Shown: positions 29,904 through 40,171 of the stretch, piece after piece | Numbering within the stretch: the stretch's first letter is position 1 | Layout: each line of letters starts with the position of its first letter | From: Erwinia_E haradaeae_H | Lineage (GTDB): Bacteria; Pseudomonadota; Gammaproteobacteria; Enterobacterales; Enterobacteriaceae | NCBI RefSeq assembly: GCF_900698885.1 | Contig: NZ_LR217705.1 | Coordinates: 124,001 to 188,000 of the forward strand | Direction of reading: 5' to 3' | Length of the DNA stretch: 64,000 bases | Position numbers and translations under genes: made by a program | The notes under the pieces: model-generated | What the model saw: only the letters and a program-made list of their open reading frames with translations | The model's database searches: none | What the model was told of the DNA's origin: nothing

Positions 29904-31202
29904 TTACAAAGTACAAGGATTACGTAGCACAATGGTTTGACTACGATCTGGTCCAGTAGAGATAATATCAATGAAAACACCTGTGATTTCTTCAATGCGT
30001 TTAATGTAATGTAGCGCCTCAGGTGGCAAAAGTTCTAAATTTTTTACGCCAAATGTGCTTTGACTCCACCCTGGTAGGATCTCATAGATTGGCACAGCCT
30101 CCTCCCAATGTTCATTGGTTAGCGGCGTAACAGTGATATGACTATTGTCTTGCATGCGGTAAGCTACGCAGATTTTAACTTCTTTAAGACCGTCCAAGAC
30201 ATCTAATTTAGTAATGCAAAAACCTGAAATAGAGTTTACTTGGACGGCTCTACGCACAGCTACAGCATCTAACCACCCTGTGCGACGACGACGACCAGTG
30301 GTTGCGCCAAACTCATTACCTCGTTTACAAAGAAATTCACCAGTATGATCACACAACTCGGTTGGAAATGGACCTGATCCCACGCGAGTGGAATAGGCTT
30401 TTAGCACGCCTAAAACATAACCTACACAACATGGACCAATTCCAGTACCAGGTGACACACCTCCGGCAGTAGTGGTTGATGATGTTACATATGGATATGT
30501 ACCGTGATCTATGTCTAACAGTGTTCCCTGTGCCCCTTCAAAAATAATTAGATCACCACGCTTCTGGGCAGTTTCCAGTAATCCAGAGACGTCAATGGCC
30601 ATTCGTGTTAGGTTATCAGAGATTTTCATGATATTTTTGAGCACTGTATAGTAGTTTACTGCGCTGGTTTTGTAGTAATGAACAAGCTGAAAATTATGAT
30701 ACTCCATCGTTTTCTTAAGTTTTTCTGCAAAAGTTTTTTTATTTAATAAATCACCTAATCTGAGTCCTCTTCTAGCGATTTTATCTTCATATGCAGGACC
30801 AATGCCACGACCAGTTGTTCCGATTGCCTGAAGGCCTCGTTCTTTTTCACGTACAACATCTAAAGCAACATGGTATTCTAATAATAGTGGACACGCTGTA
30901 GAGATTAAGAGGGAGTTTTCAACGGATTTACCCTGAGACTCTAAATCTTGAACTTCTGCCATAAGAGCAGAGGGAGAGATGACCACACCATGCCCGATAA
31001 TACTAACAACATGCTGATGCATGATCCCTGATGGAATTAAATGGAGGATTGTCTTCTTACCGTTAATAACTAGCGTGTGACCTGCATTGTGACCGCCTTG
31101 ATAACGTACTACATATTTGGCCCATTCAGTAAGAAGATCAACAATTTTTCCCTTTCCCTCATCACCCCACTGGGTGCCAAGTACTACGACATTTTTTTTC
31201 AT
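29904..31202 (-). CDS. purA: adenylosuccinate synthetase
   Basis: First step from IMP to AMP, joining aspartate with GTP hydrolysis. It is 432 residues, as in E. coli. The phosphate loop is GTQWGDEGKGK (about 9-19), followed by GGHNAGHTL (about 37-45), the IMP-binding TTGRGIGPAYEDK (about 129-141) and GATTGRRRRTGWLDAVAVRRA (about 299-319), and the guanine-site TKLDVLDG (about 331-338). It heads the purA-(nsrR)-rnr-rlmB order known in enterics. Confidence 0.97.
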   Translation of the reverse strand: MKKNVVVLGTQWGDEGKGKIVDLLTEWAKYVVRYQGGHNAGHTLVINGKKTILHLIPSGIMHQHVVSIIGHGVVISPSALMAEVQDLESQGKSVENSLLISTACPLLLEYHVALDVVREKERGLQAIGTTGRGIGPAYEDKIARRGLRLGDLLNKKTFAEKLKKTMEYHNFQLVHYYKTSAVNYYTVLKNIMKISDNLTRMAIDVSGLLETAQKRGDLIIFEGAQGTLLDIDHGTYPYVTSSTTTAGGVSPGTGIGPCCVGYVLGVLKAYSTRVGSGPFPTELCDHTGEFLCKRGNEFGATTGRRRRTGWLDAVAVRRAVQVNSISGFCITKLDVLDGLKEVKICVAYRMQDNSHITVTPLTNEHWEEAVPIYEILPGWSQSTFGVKNLELLPPEALHYIKRIEEITGVFIDIISTGPDRSQTIVLRNPCTL

Positions 31203-31704
31203 TTTACAGAATTACCGATTTCTTTAAAAGCAACAGGATGTCATCATTAATTAATGATGACAGATTACTACTAGTATACTGATTTGTTATGTATGCATAT
31301 AGGCTTACTGTCAATTCAATTGAATATTAAGCTAAGTAAGTGGCGCTCAGTAGATTATAGTGCTTAGCATATCATTAATGTAAGATAGTATAGTTTTTTA
31401 TATTGAAAACAGTTTTATTCATAAAATACGCTCTAGATACTTATTTAGATTTAGATTGAGGTGAAGCAGAAAAAGATATAGTAGTATTGCTGGACGATTT
31501 AGTCTCGAAGATCTTTATTAAAAATATTTAAAAGATATCCTATATGTTATAGTAGTTTTACTATTGTTTGATTAAAATAAGGAATATTTATATAAAAATT
31601 TTTATCCTTGATATATTTTAATGATATATTTTTTTATAAACTCATGAGTTGTATACTGTATATTAAGATATACTATCACTTATCGGTGATAACTATAGTT
31701 AGTT
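31203..31704. other. spacer purA to aspC
   Basis: AT-rich, nothing recognised; it should contain the purA promoter. Confidence 0.5.
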
Positions 31705-32895
31705 TTAGAGCACATGATTAATAGCTGCGCATAATGGAAAGAGATTTTTTAGAGTAATACCAGCTATATTTATTCGACCTGATTGCAGCATATACACTCC
31801 AAATTCATTACGCAAACGGTTGATCTGGTTAGGTGATAATCCGATCAAGGAAAACATACCCGTCTGTGATGTGATAAAGCTAAAATTAATTGTTTTTATT
31901 TTTATTTTTAGTGTGTCTGCTAATAATTGGCGCATGAGTTTAACACGTTCTCTCATAATAGATAGCTCATTCTCCCATTGAAGACGTAGAGACGGATTGC
32001 TCAAAATAGTTAACACTACTGCTGCACCATGCGATGGCGGGCTAGAATAATTAGAACGAATAGTTGATTTTATCTGACTAAAAGCCGTATCAACAATATT
32101 AGATTGGCTAGCGACAATACTTAAGGAGCCAACGCGTTCATTATATAAACTAAAATTTTTTGAATAGGAACTGCATACAATAAGCTCCTTATGTGTAGCA
32201 GAAAAAACACTTAGACTGATAGAATCTTGCGCTATTCCTGTAGAAAATCCTTGATAAGCATAGTCAAATAATGGTAGCCAGCCTTTTTCGAGGGACATTT
32301 TAGACAGATATTTCCATTGTTCGTGAGATGGATCTACTCCGGTTGGATTATGGCAACAACCCTGAAAAACTACTACATCACCGGGACAAACAGAGTTCAG
32401 GCTGTTTTTCATAGCGCTAAAATCTAGTGCATGATTGACTGAATCATAATAATCATACATGTAGACTTTTAGTCCTGCTGCAGAAAAAATATTTTTATAA
32501 TTTTGCCAACCAGGATTACTAATCCAGATGTTTTTTATATTTGTCTGATTTGAAATAAAGTCTGCTATAATACGTAATGCACTTGTACCACCAGGTGTCT
32601 GTGCGGTACGTATGCGTTTTTGTTTAATTACTGAACTATTTTTTCCAAATAGTAACTCTTGAGTGTAATACCCAAAATCAGAAAGACCATCAATTTGTAG
32701 ATAATTTTTAGTTACTTCCTGTTCTAAAAGAAATTTCTCTGCTTGTTTTACGCTAGAAAGTATAGGTGTATTTCCAGTGTGATCTGTATATACTCCAATG
32801 CCTAAGTTAATTTTGTCCATATGTTGATCTGTATGGAATTTAGTATTTAAACCTAGAATAGGGTCTGGTTGTGATTCTTTAATTAATTCAAACAT
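31705..32895 (-). CDS. aspC: aspartate aminotransferase
   Basis: PLP enzyme interconverting oxaloacetate/glutamate and aspartate/2-oxoglutarate. It is 396 residues, the E. coli length. The N-terminus DPILGLNTKF and KINLGIGVYTD match AspC. The PLP lysine is in CSSYSKNFSLYNERVG (about residue 246), FQGCCHNPTG binds the cofactor, and the substrate Arg is in SGRINIAG near the C-terminus. Residues favour AspC over TyrB. No clear ribosome site precedes the ATG. In E. coli aspC follows ompF; here it is 8.6 kb upstream, so order has changed. Confidence 0.94.
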   Translation of the reverse strand: MFELIKESQPDPILGLNTKFHTDQHMDKINLGIGVYTDHTGNTPILSSVKQAEKFLLEQEVTKNYLQIDGLSDFGYYTQELLFGKNSSVIKQKRIRTAQTPGGTSALRIIADFISNQTNIKNIWISNPGWQNYKNIFSAAGLKVYMYDYYDSVNHALDFSAMKNSLNSVCPGDVVVFQGCCHNPTGVDPSHEQWKYLSKMSLEKGWLPLFDYAYQGFSTGIAQDSISLSVFSATHKELIVCSSYSKNFSLYNERVGSLSIVASQSNIVDTAFSQIKSTIRSNYSSPPSHGAAVVLTILSNPSLRLQWENELSIMRERVKLMRQLLADTLKIKIKTINFSFITSQTGMFSLIGLSPNQINRLRNEFGVYMLQSGRINIAGITLKNLFPLCAAINHVL

Positions 32896-33260
32896 TTTTT
32901 GATATGTCCATTTAATTTACGTTCTTTTAAAATTAAGAAAAAGTTTATGCATAGATTATCAACAATGTAAATAATAGACTGTTTACTTAAATTTTTTTCG
33001 TTCTTTAAATCATACTGAATACGTCAATCATGGAATATTGTAAAAAATTTTTTTTGTAGTATTGAAAGAATAGTATTTAAAAATTTGTAGTTTAATAGTT
33101 ATGGATAATGATTTTTATAATAGGATGAATTGAACAGATTTTTATTATTTAATATATTTTTATATTAGAATTATAGTTCTGCAGTTTTAAATAAAATAAA
33201 ATTAGTCAACAAATGACAAAATAATTTAGTCTAGTTATATGATCTTTATTGGTTGTATAG

Positions 33261-33297
33261 CATGATGTTTTATATCATGATCGTGATAGAGATCACT
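33261..33297. promoter_or_regulatory. paired inverted repeats, possible CRP/FNR-type operator
   Basis: CATGAT-N7-ATCATG (33261-33279) is followed at once by GTGAT-AGAG-ATCAC (33283-33296). The second fits the CRP/FNR family core and eight of ten CRP consensus positions. It lies about 390 bases upstream of aspC and 900 upstream of icd. Function is inferred only from symmetry. Confidence 0.3.
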
Positions 33298-33720
33298 TAA
33301 GTAAGCTTTTTTAAATTTTCTTAAATATATCTTAATATCTTATATATATAGATATTTCTTAAATATATATAGGTATTTAGAATAAAAATAAATTTTATAT
33401 GATATAACACTAATAAATTCAAATAAATTCAGAGAATATTAAATATAAAGATAAAGGTATTTAATATACACCTATTTAAAATTAAATATAAAGATATTTA
33501 TTGTATAATTACAAATATATACCTATTTGAATTATTTTAATTAACAGTCACATAATAGATATGTGGTCTTTCAGTTAACCGCGTTTTTTTTGTAGGTTAA
33601 ATAAAATAAAATCAAGGCATTTTTTTTGATTTGTAGAAATGATTATCATTCAATATTCAGTTACAATGTTGAGTTTTCAGTGATGTAGTGTTTTAGAAAA
33701 AATACTTATTTAATTTAATC

Positions 33721-33752
33721 GTATATATATCATATTGTATATATATCATATT
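33721..33752. repeat. 16-base exact tandem duplication
   Basis: Two adjoining copies of GTATATATATCATATT at 33721-33736 and 33737-33752, in the aspC/icd spacer. Confidence 0.85.
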
Positions 33753-34194
33753 GTGAACCACTTGCCCTTATTCTGGAATGTTATTGTTTTATGAGCTTTA
33801 TGTATGAATTATAAGTTTATGCTTTGTATTATATTGTAGTCAATTAATATATATTAGATTTTAATTTAAATGAATGATTTTAAAAAAAAAGACTGAATAA
33901 AGACTATATAAAATGTAATATTGATATTATTTATGATGGGTGACTAATTAGGCAAGATAGATTGATGATTACTAATATTAAGATCGAATCTTGATGTTTT
34001 TGGAAACATACAGATTTAATATTTAATGGGATTCAATCATCATTTTATACATAAGTACATAAGATATAACATATATTCTTAATGAAGGTGTTGGTAACAA
34101 ATTATATTATGTATAGATTTTTTTTGAGAAGTTATATTTTTCACAAGATGTCAAAGTTCTTGAATGATTAATAATAGCATTGTTAGGGGGTTGA

Positions 34195-35445
34195 ATGAAA
34201 AGTCCAGTATCTATTCCAATAGAAGGTCAGAAGATTACGTATCATAAAGGGATACTTGATGTGCCAGTAAACCCAATTATTCCCTTTATCCAGGGAGATG
34301 GAATTGGAAGAGATATTTCTCCTGTAATGAGGAAGGTTGTTGATGCTGCCGTTAAGAAAGCATACGCCGGTGAACGTAAAGTAAGTTGGATGGAGATATA
34401 TGCTGGTGAAAAAGCAGTAAAATTATATGGTCAGGGTGTTTGGCTACCAGAAGAAACCCTGTCTTTTCTTAAAAAATATCACATTGCTATTAAAGGTCCA
34501 TTAACTACTCCAGTAGGAGGTGGTATTCGCTCTTTAAATGTGGCTTTACGTCAATTATTAGATCTATATATTTGTTTGCGCCCAATACGTTATTATAGTG
34601 GCACACCTAGTCCCGTAAAACATCCAGAAGCTATTGATGTAGTGATTTTTCGTGAGAATTCTGAAGATATATATGCAGGTATTGAATGGGCAGCTGGCAC
34701 TAAAGAAGCACATAAAATAATAAAATTTTTACGCCAGGAGATGAATGTTAAGAATATTCGTTTTCCAGAGCAATGCGGTATTGGCATCAAAACTTGCTCA
34801 GAATCTGGGACAAAACGTTTAGTACGCGCTGCGATTCAATATGCGATTACTAATAACCGTGATTCTGTTACCCTGGTGCATAAAGGCAATATTATGAAAT
34901 TCACTGAAGGAGCTTTTAAGGATTGGGGTTATCAAGTAGCTATAGAGGAATTCAGTGGGGTCTTAAACGATTATAACGCACAAGTTCTAATACAGAACCC
35001 CTATAATAAAAAATATATTGTAATTAAAGATGTTATTGCTGATGCGTTTTTACAACAAATTTTGTTGCGTCCGGCTGAATATGACGTGATTACTTGTATG
35101 AATCTTAATGGTGACTATATTTCTGACGCAATAGCAGCACAGGTAGGTGGTATTGGAATTTCTCCAGGCGCTAACATTGGTGAAACCTGTGCATTATTTG
35201 AGGCTACTCACGGTACTGCACCTAAATATGCTGGTCAGGATAAAGTTAACCCTGGTTCTATGATTCTTTCCGCTGAAATGATGTTACGTTATATGGGTTG
35301 GGTAGAATCAGCAAACCTTATTATTAAAGCAATGGAAAAGACTATTGCTGCTAAAACTGTAACTTATGACTTTGAGCGCATGATGCTCGGCGCAACTTTG
35401 CTAACATGTTCTGAGTTTGGTGAAGCCGTGATAAAAAATATGTAA
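34195..35445 (+). CDS. icd: isocitrate dehydrogenase (NADP)
   Basis: Oxidative decarboxylation of isocitrate to 2-oxoglutarate. It is 416 residues, as in E. coli. The substrate serine that AceK phosphorylates in E. coli is kept in GGIRSLNVALRQ (about residue 113), with Arg residues in ICLRPIRYY. NADP specificity is indicated by HGTAPKYAGQDKVNPG (the Lys-Tyr pair near 344-345). An AGGGGG ribosome site precedes the ATG. It stands alone, with no other TCA-cycle gene in the window, and may serve 2-oxoglutarate and glutamate supply or NADPH (inference). Confidence 0.97.
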   Translation: MKSPVSIPIEGQKITYHKGILDVPVNPIIPFIQGDGIGRDISPVMRKVVDAAVKKAYAGERKVSWMEIYAGEKAVKLYGQGVWLPEETLSFLKKYHIAIKGPLTTPVGGGIRSLNVALRQLLDLYICLRPIRYYSGTPSPVKHPEAIDVVIFRENSEDIYAGIEWAAGTKEAHKIIKFLRQEMNVKNIRFPEQCGIGIKTCSESGTKRLVRAAIQYAITNNRDSVTLVHKGNIMKFTEGAFKDWGYQVAIEEFSGVLNDYNAQVLIQNPYNKKYIVIKDVIADAFLQQILLRPAEYDVITCMNLNGDYISDAIAAQVGGIGISPGANIGETCALFEATHGTAPKYAGQDKVNPGSMILSAEMMLRYMGWVESANLIIKAMEKTIAAKTVTYDFERMMLGATLLTCSEFGEAVIKNM

Positions 35446-35803
35446 TATGCGTTGGCTATTTTTGGATAATTTTTATTGATACTATCAATGAGATAAATTA
35501 ATTGACATAATTAGATAATTAATTCAGATTTTTAAATTATTAATATCTACTGATAACATTGAATAATTATGTATATGCAAGCACGCCCATGTATATTATT
35601 TTAATATGCATAAAAATCTTTATATTTTGATATTGGTTAATTAGTAATTAAAATATTAGCACGATAGTTTTTTATTGGCTTAATAGATGATAGGGGCCCG
35701 TGAGATCTAAAATATATTTTTACAAAATTACAAAATAAAAACTTGTAAAATAAACTCCACCCAATATTATGTTTAAATATGTAAACGCAGGATGTGCATA
35801 CCT
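35446..35803. other. spacer icd to trhO
   Basis: AT-rich with a short GC block (GGGGCCC near 35694). No gene or clear terminator seen. It should contain the trhO promoter. Confidence 0.5.
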
Positions 35804-36748
35804 ATGTCATTGTTATATAATACCACTCCTAATAAGGAGTTAAAGAGGCGCTTGCTATTAGAACCTCAAAAGCGCATAACTGTCTCTTTTTATAAATACT
35901 TCACTATCACCAGCCCTTATGAGTTTCGAGATTCTCTTTATGTAGTTCTTGCTAATTTAAAGGTTTTTGGTCGTATTTATGTGGCTAAAGAAGGTATAAA
36001 TGCGCAAGTAAGTGTACCCTGCGGTTTGTATTCAAAGATGGAAAAGATGCTGCATGAATTTGATCCCCATATGTCCTCTATGCATATGAATATAGCGCTA
36101 GATGATAATGGACGATCTTTTTGGGTGTTGCGTTTAAAAGTTCGTCCGCGTATCGTTGCAGATGGTATTACTGACGTAAGTTTTAATTCTAGTGATGTGG
36201 GTATGCATATAAACGCAAAGACTGTAAATTTATTGCAGGATGATTGTGAGGCTGTATTTGTAGATGTTCGAAATTACTATGAGTATCAAGTAGGACATTT
36301 TAATAAAGCATTATCTATTCCAGGAAATACTTTTCGTCAGCAGTTATCAATTATCGTGGATATGCTAAAAAAATATAAAAAACAAAAAATAGTCTTGTAT
36401 TGTACAGGAGGGATTCGCTGTGAAAAAGCTAGCGCTTGGATGCGTCACCATGGGTATGAAAATGTTTACCAAATTAAGGGTGGCGTAATTAATTATGTTC
36501 GTCAGGCACGTGTTCAAGGTTTACCGGTGCACTTTATAGGAAAAAATTTTGTATTTGATCAGCGGATGTCTGAGTGTATCTCTCGAGATGTTTTAGCGCA
36601 TTGTAATCAGTGTGGTAATAGTTATGATAGTTATCAAAACTGTAAAAATAACCACTGCCATAAACTTTTTATTCAATGCCCAGCATGTGCTGATCAGTTT
36701 AATCATTGCTGTAGTATGTTTTGTATGCAAAGACTGCTTGTTTCGTGA
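35804..36748 (+). CDS. trhO: tRNA uridine(34) hydroxylase TrhO (YceA)
   Basis: Rhodanese-domain protein that makes 5-hydroxyuridine at tRNA position 34 using oxygen. It is 314 residues against 350 in E. coli. An N-terminal acylphosphatase-like domain (about 1-100, HEGINAQ-type block KEGINAQVSVP) is followed by a rhodanese domain with the loop YCTGGIRCEKASAWM (active Cys near 180) and a Cys-rich tail (CNQCGNSYDSYQNC, CPACADQFNHCC). The C-terminus lacks the final 35 or so basic residues of E. coli. The ATG at 35804 aligns with the family start; an in-frame ATG four codons earlier (35792) has the AGGA site too close. Confidence 0.93.
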   Translation: MSLLYNTTPNKELKRRLLLEPQKRITVSFYKYFTITSPYEFRDSLYVVLANLKVFGRIYVAKEGINAQVSVPCGLYSKMEKMLHEFDPHMSSMHMNIALDDNGRSFWVLRLKVRPRIVADGITDVSFNSSDVGMHINAKTVNLLQDDCEAVFVDVRNYYEYQVGHFNKALSIPGNTFRQQLSIIVDMLKKYKKQKIVLYCTGGIRCEKASAWMRHHGYENVYQIKGGVINYVRQARVQGLPVHFIGKNFVFDQRMSECISRDVLAHCNQCGNSYDSYQNCKNNHCHKLFIQCPACADQFNHCCSMFCMQRLLVS

Positions 36749-37993
36749 TAAAATCATGTAATTTAGTAGTATAAAAATATAACTATATGGGTTATCTACA
36801 AATATTGTTGTATGATTATTTGTCTTAAAGGCGAGAACACGTAACAAAAATATATGAAATCATATAATATTATTAATTACTATTATTTATTAATATAGCG
36901 TACATATTATAACTTTTATAGAAGTAAAACTGATTATATTTATATAGATTTGGTTTAGCGCTTTAGATGAATAGATGAGCATTATGTGATGATCCAATGG
37001 GTATCATTCATATACCCCATCTAAGTTAAATGATTATCAGTTTGTGAGATGATAACATTAAGATTATTTAATATTAGTTGATGATGCCTAATCCCAAATC
37101 TGCATGAATTTATGAATTTCTGTAACAAGACGCAAAAGGCTGCTTGTTGCCATCTATTAAACCTAGAATTGCTTTCTAAGCATGAATAAAGATCATTTTT
37201 TGGATATCTAATAAAATTATTTTGCGATAATGCTCTGTATAGGTATGATTTTGAAGATATATTATTCGTTAACTGTCTAATATAATTAACTCTAGAGATG
37301 TGTATTTTTTTGAATAAATGTTATATTTTCTATCTTTTAGAAATCCTTTATTAGATTATTTTGTGTTTATGTTATCATGATTTAAGAGAATTAGATTTTA
37401 ATCAGTTGATTACCTATTTACTATATTGGTTTAGGATATATGAAATTTTATTAATTAATTATTTTTAATGAGTATTTTGCTTTTGTAGTGACTGGATTTT
37501 TATTACTCACTACTGTTTGTAAAGTTTATAGGGATAAAATAGGAAAAAGATTTTTACTGAGATTTTATCTTTTTTTGATTAAGATATGTATATTATAGCA
37601 TAATACTTATGTATGCTAAGGTATTAAAAGATTGATCATAGGTTATATTTTTTATATTAGCTAGGTATACATAAATATATATTTTATAGATTCAATATAA
37701 CTAAGATTAAATAATTAATCAGGTGTATTTTTATATTTAGATTGAGATTATAATATTGATCTACACCAGATAAGTTGCTTTTAATCAAGTCACTTGTTTT
37801 ATTAAAAGTGTAAATAGATGTTTTATCCACTTTATGTATATCCGTGGCTTATAATATATCTTTGAATGCTTAAGGTAATAATAGAAAAATTATAATGTAT
37901 ACATTTGAAATTGAAAGAATTAATGTAGCGTCATATAATAATATATAAAATAAAATATTTTTTAAAAAGAAGATCAGACTACTTAAACGAATT
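36749..37993. other. 1.2-kb spacer trhO to uvrD
   Basis: AT-rich, nothing recognised except a single near-DnaA box (TTATCCACT near 37821) and a CCCCATCTAA near 37017 without a matching -35. Confidence 0.5.
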
Positions 37994-40171
37994 ATGATGC
38001 CTGTGAATGCCTCTGACTTGCTATTGCATTTAAATAATCAACAACGCGTAGCTGTATCTGCACCACGTGAAAATTTTTTAGTATTAGCTGGAGCTGGTAG
38101 TGGAAAAACTCGTGTATTATCTTATCGTATTGCTTGGCTGATAGAAAAAGAAAAATTCTCTCCTCAGTCAATTATCGCAGTCACATTTACTAATAAAGCA
38201 GCTAAAGAGCTTAGCGAAAGAGTAAGAGAACTCATTGGAACTAATCAGAGTGATATGTGGATTGGTACTTTTCATGCTTTATCTTACCGTTTTTTATGTT
38301 CTAACCATATGCATGCTAATCTACCAAAAGATTTTCAGATCTTAGATTCTGATGATCAGTTGCGTTTACTAACATATTTAATGAAAGGTATGAATATTGA
38401 TCAAAAAAAATGGGAACCTCGTCAAGGTGTTTGGTATATTAATGATAAGAAAGAAAAAGGATTGCGTCCGGGTCAGTTAAAAAAATCTTTTTATCAGTCT
38501 GATCAGATATGGTTACGTATTTATGAGGTGTATCAGGAGGCTTGCGATCGCTCTGGTTTAGTAGATTTTACTGAATTATTATTACGCGTCTGTGAATTGT
38601 GGCAGTGTAAATCAGATATTTTAAAAAATTATCATAGACAGTTTACCAATATTTTGGTAGATGAATTTCAAGATACTAATGCTCTTCAATATTCTTGGAT
38701 TCGTGCACTTTCTGGAGAACAGAGTAAAGTAGTGATTGTTGGTGATGATGATCAATCAATTTACGGATGGCGAGGTGCACAAACAAAAAATATGCAGCAA
38801 TTCTTTAAAGATTTTCCGTTAGCAACCACTATACGCTTGGAAAGAAATTACCGATCAACCTTAAATATTCTTAAAGCTGCAAACACTTTAATATCTAATA
38901 ATAATAATCGTTTAGGTAAAGAACTTTGGACAAAAGCTTCTGACGGGGAGCCCATTCTTCTTTACTATGCTTTAAATGCATTTGACGAAGCGCGTTTTGT
39001 AGTTAATTGTATTCAATTATGGGCAAAAGACAGAAAGTCTTTGCGTGATTGCGCTATATTATATCGTAATAATTCGCAGTCGCGAGAGATAGAAGAGGCG
39101 TTAGTACAAAAAAACATTGCATATCAGATTTACAGTGGTATTCGGTTTTTTCAGAGAAAGGAAATAAAAGATTCCATCGCTTATTTGCGCTTAATTGCTA
39201 ATCGAAATGATGATCTCGCTTTTGAACGTATCGTCAATACCCCTCGCCGAGGAATTGGCCTTAACACCCTTGAAATTCTTCGTCAAATATCATGTCAGCG
39301 TCAAATAACATTATGGACGGCCTCCCTGGAATTGTTAAAAAATGAAGTATTATTTGCTCATGTAGCTGCTTCTGCTTTAAAGCGTTTTATTCAGTTGGTT
39401 GACTCTTTGGAGGCATCAACTACTCATATGCCATTGCATATGCAAACAGAGCGTATTCTTCAAGATTCTGGTTTGTGGCGTATGTATGCAACAGAGAAAA
39501 GCGAAAAAGGTCAAATACGTATTGAGAATTTAGAGGAATTAATAAATACCACTAGGCAGTATTATAGTCACCACAGTAAGGATACTGATCTTGTTTCTCT
39601 TAAGTCTTTTTTATCTCAATCTGCACTAGATATAAATACAGAAGAGAATGTTCAGAACCAGAATGCTGTACAGTTAATGACGATACATGCATCCAAAGGT
39701 CTTGAATTTAGTCAAGTTTTTATTGTTGGGATGGAGGAAGGTATATTTCCAGGCCAATTTGCTCTACAAGAAAGCCATAGGTTAGAGGAGGAGCGCCGTC
39801 TTGCTTATGTTGGCGTTACCCGCGCAATGAAAAGACTGATATTGAGTTATGTAAAAAATCGACGTGTTTATGGTAAGGAGGTATCTTATCCGCTGTCTCG
39901 TTTTGTAAAAGAAATACCAGATTTATGTATCAAAAAATTATATTTTAATTCACAAGAAAAACAACTGGTGGAATATAAAAATAAAAAAGATAGAGGTGTT
40001 ATGCACGACAGTGGGTTTTCAATTGCCCAGAGAGTGTGGCATGTAAAATTTGGCGAAGGGGTTATAATGCATATTACAGGCTATGGCGCGCAGACGCGCT
40101 TACAGGTTGACTTTCGAAATCAAGGGGTTAAATGGCTACTTGCTATATATGCTACGCTAGAAATCAGGTAA
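37994..40171 (+). CDS. uvrD: DNA helicase II UvrD
   Basis: SF1A 3'-5' helicase for nucleotide-excision and mismatch repair. It is about 725 residues (E. coli 720). Motif I is AGAGSGKTR (about 32-40), Ia VTFTNKAA, II VDEFQDTN (about 220-227), III VGDDDQSIYGWRGA, IV LERNYRST, V HASKGLEF and VI YVGVTRA. The C-terminal Tudor-like block (AQRVWHVKFGEGVI ... LQVDFRNQGVKWLLA) is typical of UvrD and absent from Rep. Two adjacent ATGs (37994, 37997) are both possible and no ribosome site is evident. Confidence 0.97.
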   Translation: MMPVNASDLLLHLNNQQRVAVSAPRENFLVLAGAGSGKTRVLSYRIAWLIEKEKFSPQSIIAVTFTNKAAKELSERVRELIGTNQSDMWIGTFHALSYRFLCSNHMHANLPKDFQILDSDDQLRLLTYLMKGMNIDQKKWEPRQGVWYINDKKEKGLRPGQLKKSFYQSDQIWLRIYEVYQEACDRSGLVDFTELLLRVCELWQCKSDILKNYHRQFTNILVDEFQDTNALQYSWIRALSGEQSKVVIVGDDDQSIYGWRGAQTKNMQQFFKDFPLATTIRLERNYRSTLNILKAANTLISNNNNRLGKELWTKASDGEPILLYYALNAFDEARFVVNCIQLWAKDRKSLRDCAILYRNNSQSREIEEALVQKNIAYQIYSGIRFFQRKEIKDSIAYLRLIANRNDDLAFERIVNTPRRGIGLNTLEILRQISCQRQITLWTASLELLKNEVLFAHVAASALKRFIQLVDSLEASTTHMPLHMQTERILQDSGLWRMYATEKSEKGQIRIENLEELINTTRQYYSHHSKDTDLVSLKSFLSQSALDINTEENVQNQNAVQLMTIHASKGLEFSQVFIVGMEEGIFPGQFALQESHRLEEERRLAYVGVTRAMKRLILSYVKNRRVYGKEVSYPLSRFVKEIPDLCIKKLYFNSQEKQLVEYKNKKDRGVMHDSGFSIAQRVWHVKFGEGVIMHITGYGAQTRLQVDFRNQGVKWLLAIYATLEIR

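Larger units (their letters stand above)
32896..34194. other. 1.3-kb divergent spacer aspC / icd
   Basis: The region holds both promoters. Seen in it: adjoining inverted repeats at 33261-33297 (one CRP/FNR-like), imperfect repeats at about 33438-33528, an exact 16-base tandem duplication at 33721-33752, and a Fur-box-like ATGATTATCATT at 33639-33650. No gene recognised. Confidence 0.5.

Noticed and set aside
33639..33650. Fur-box-like ATGATTATCATT
   Set aside because: Matches only the core, the outer positions diverge, and it is 545 bases from icd. Chance is likely.
37010..37025. Sigma-32 -10-like CCCCATCTAA
   Set aside because: No CTTGAAA-type -35 at the right distance and no gene start nearby (uvrD is about 970 bases away).
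37815..37835. DnaA-box-like TTATCCACT
   Set aside because: Single copy with one mismatch; no cluster as expected for an origin.
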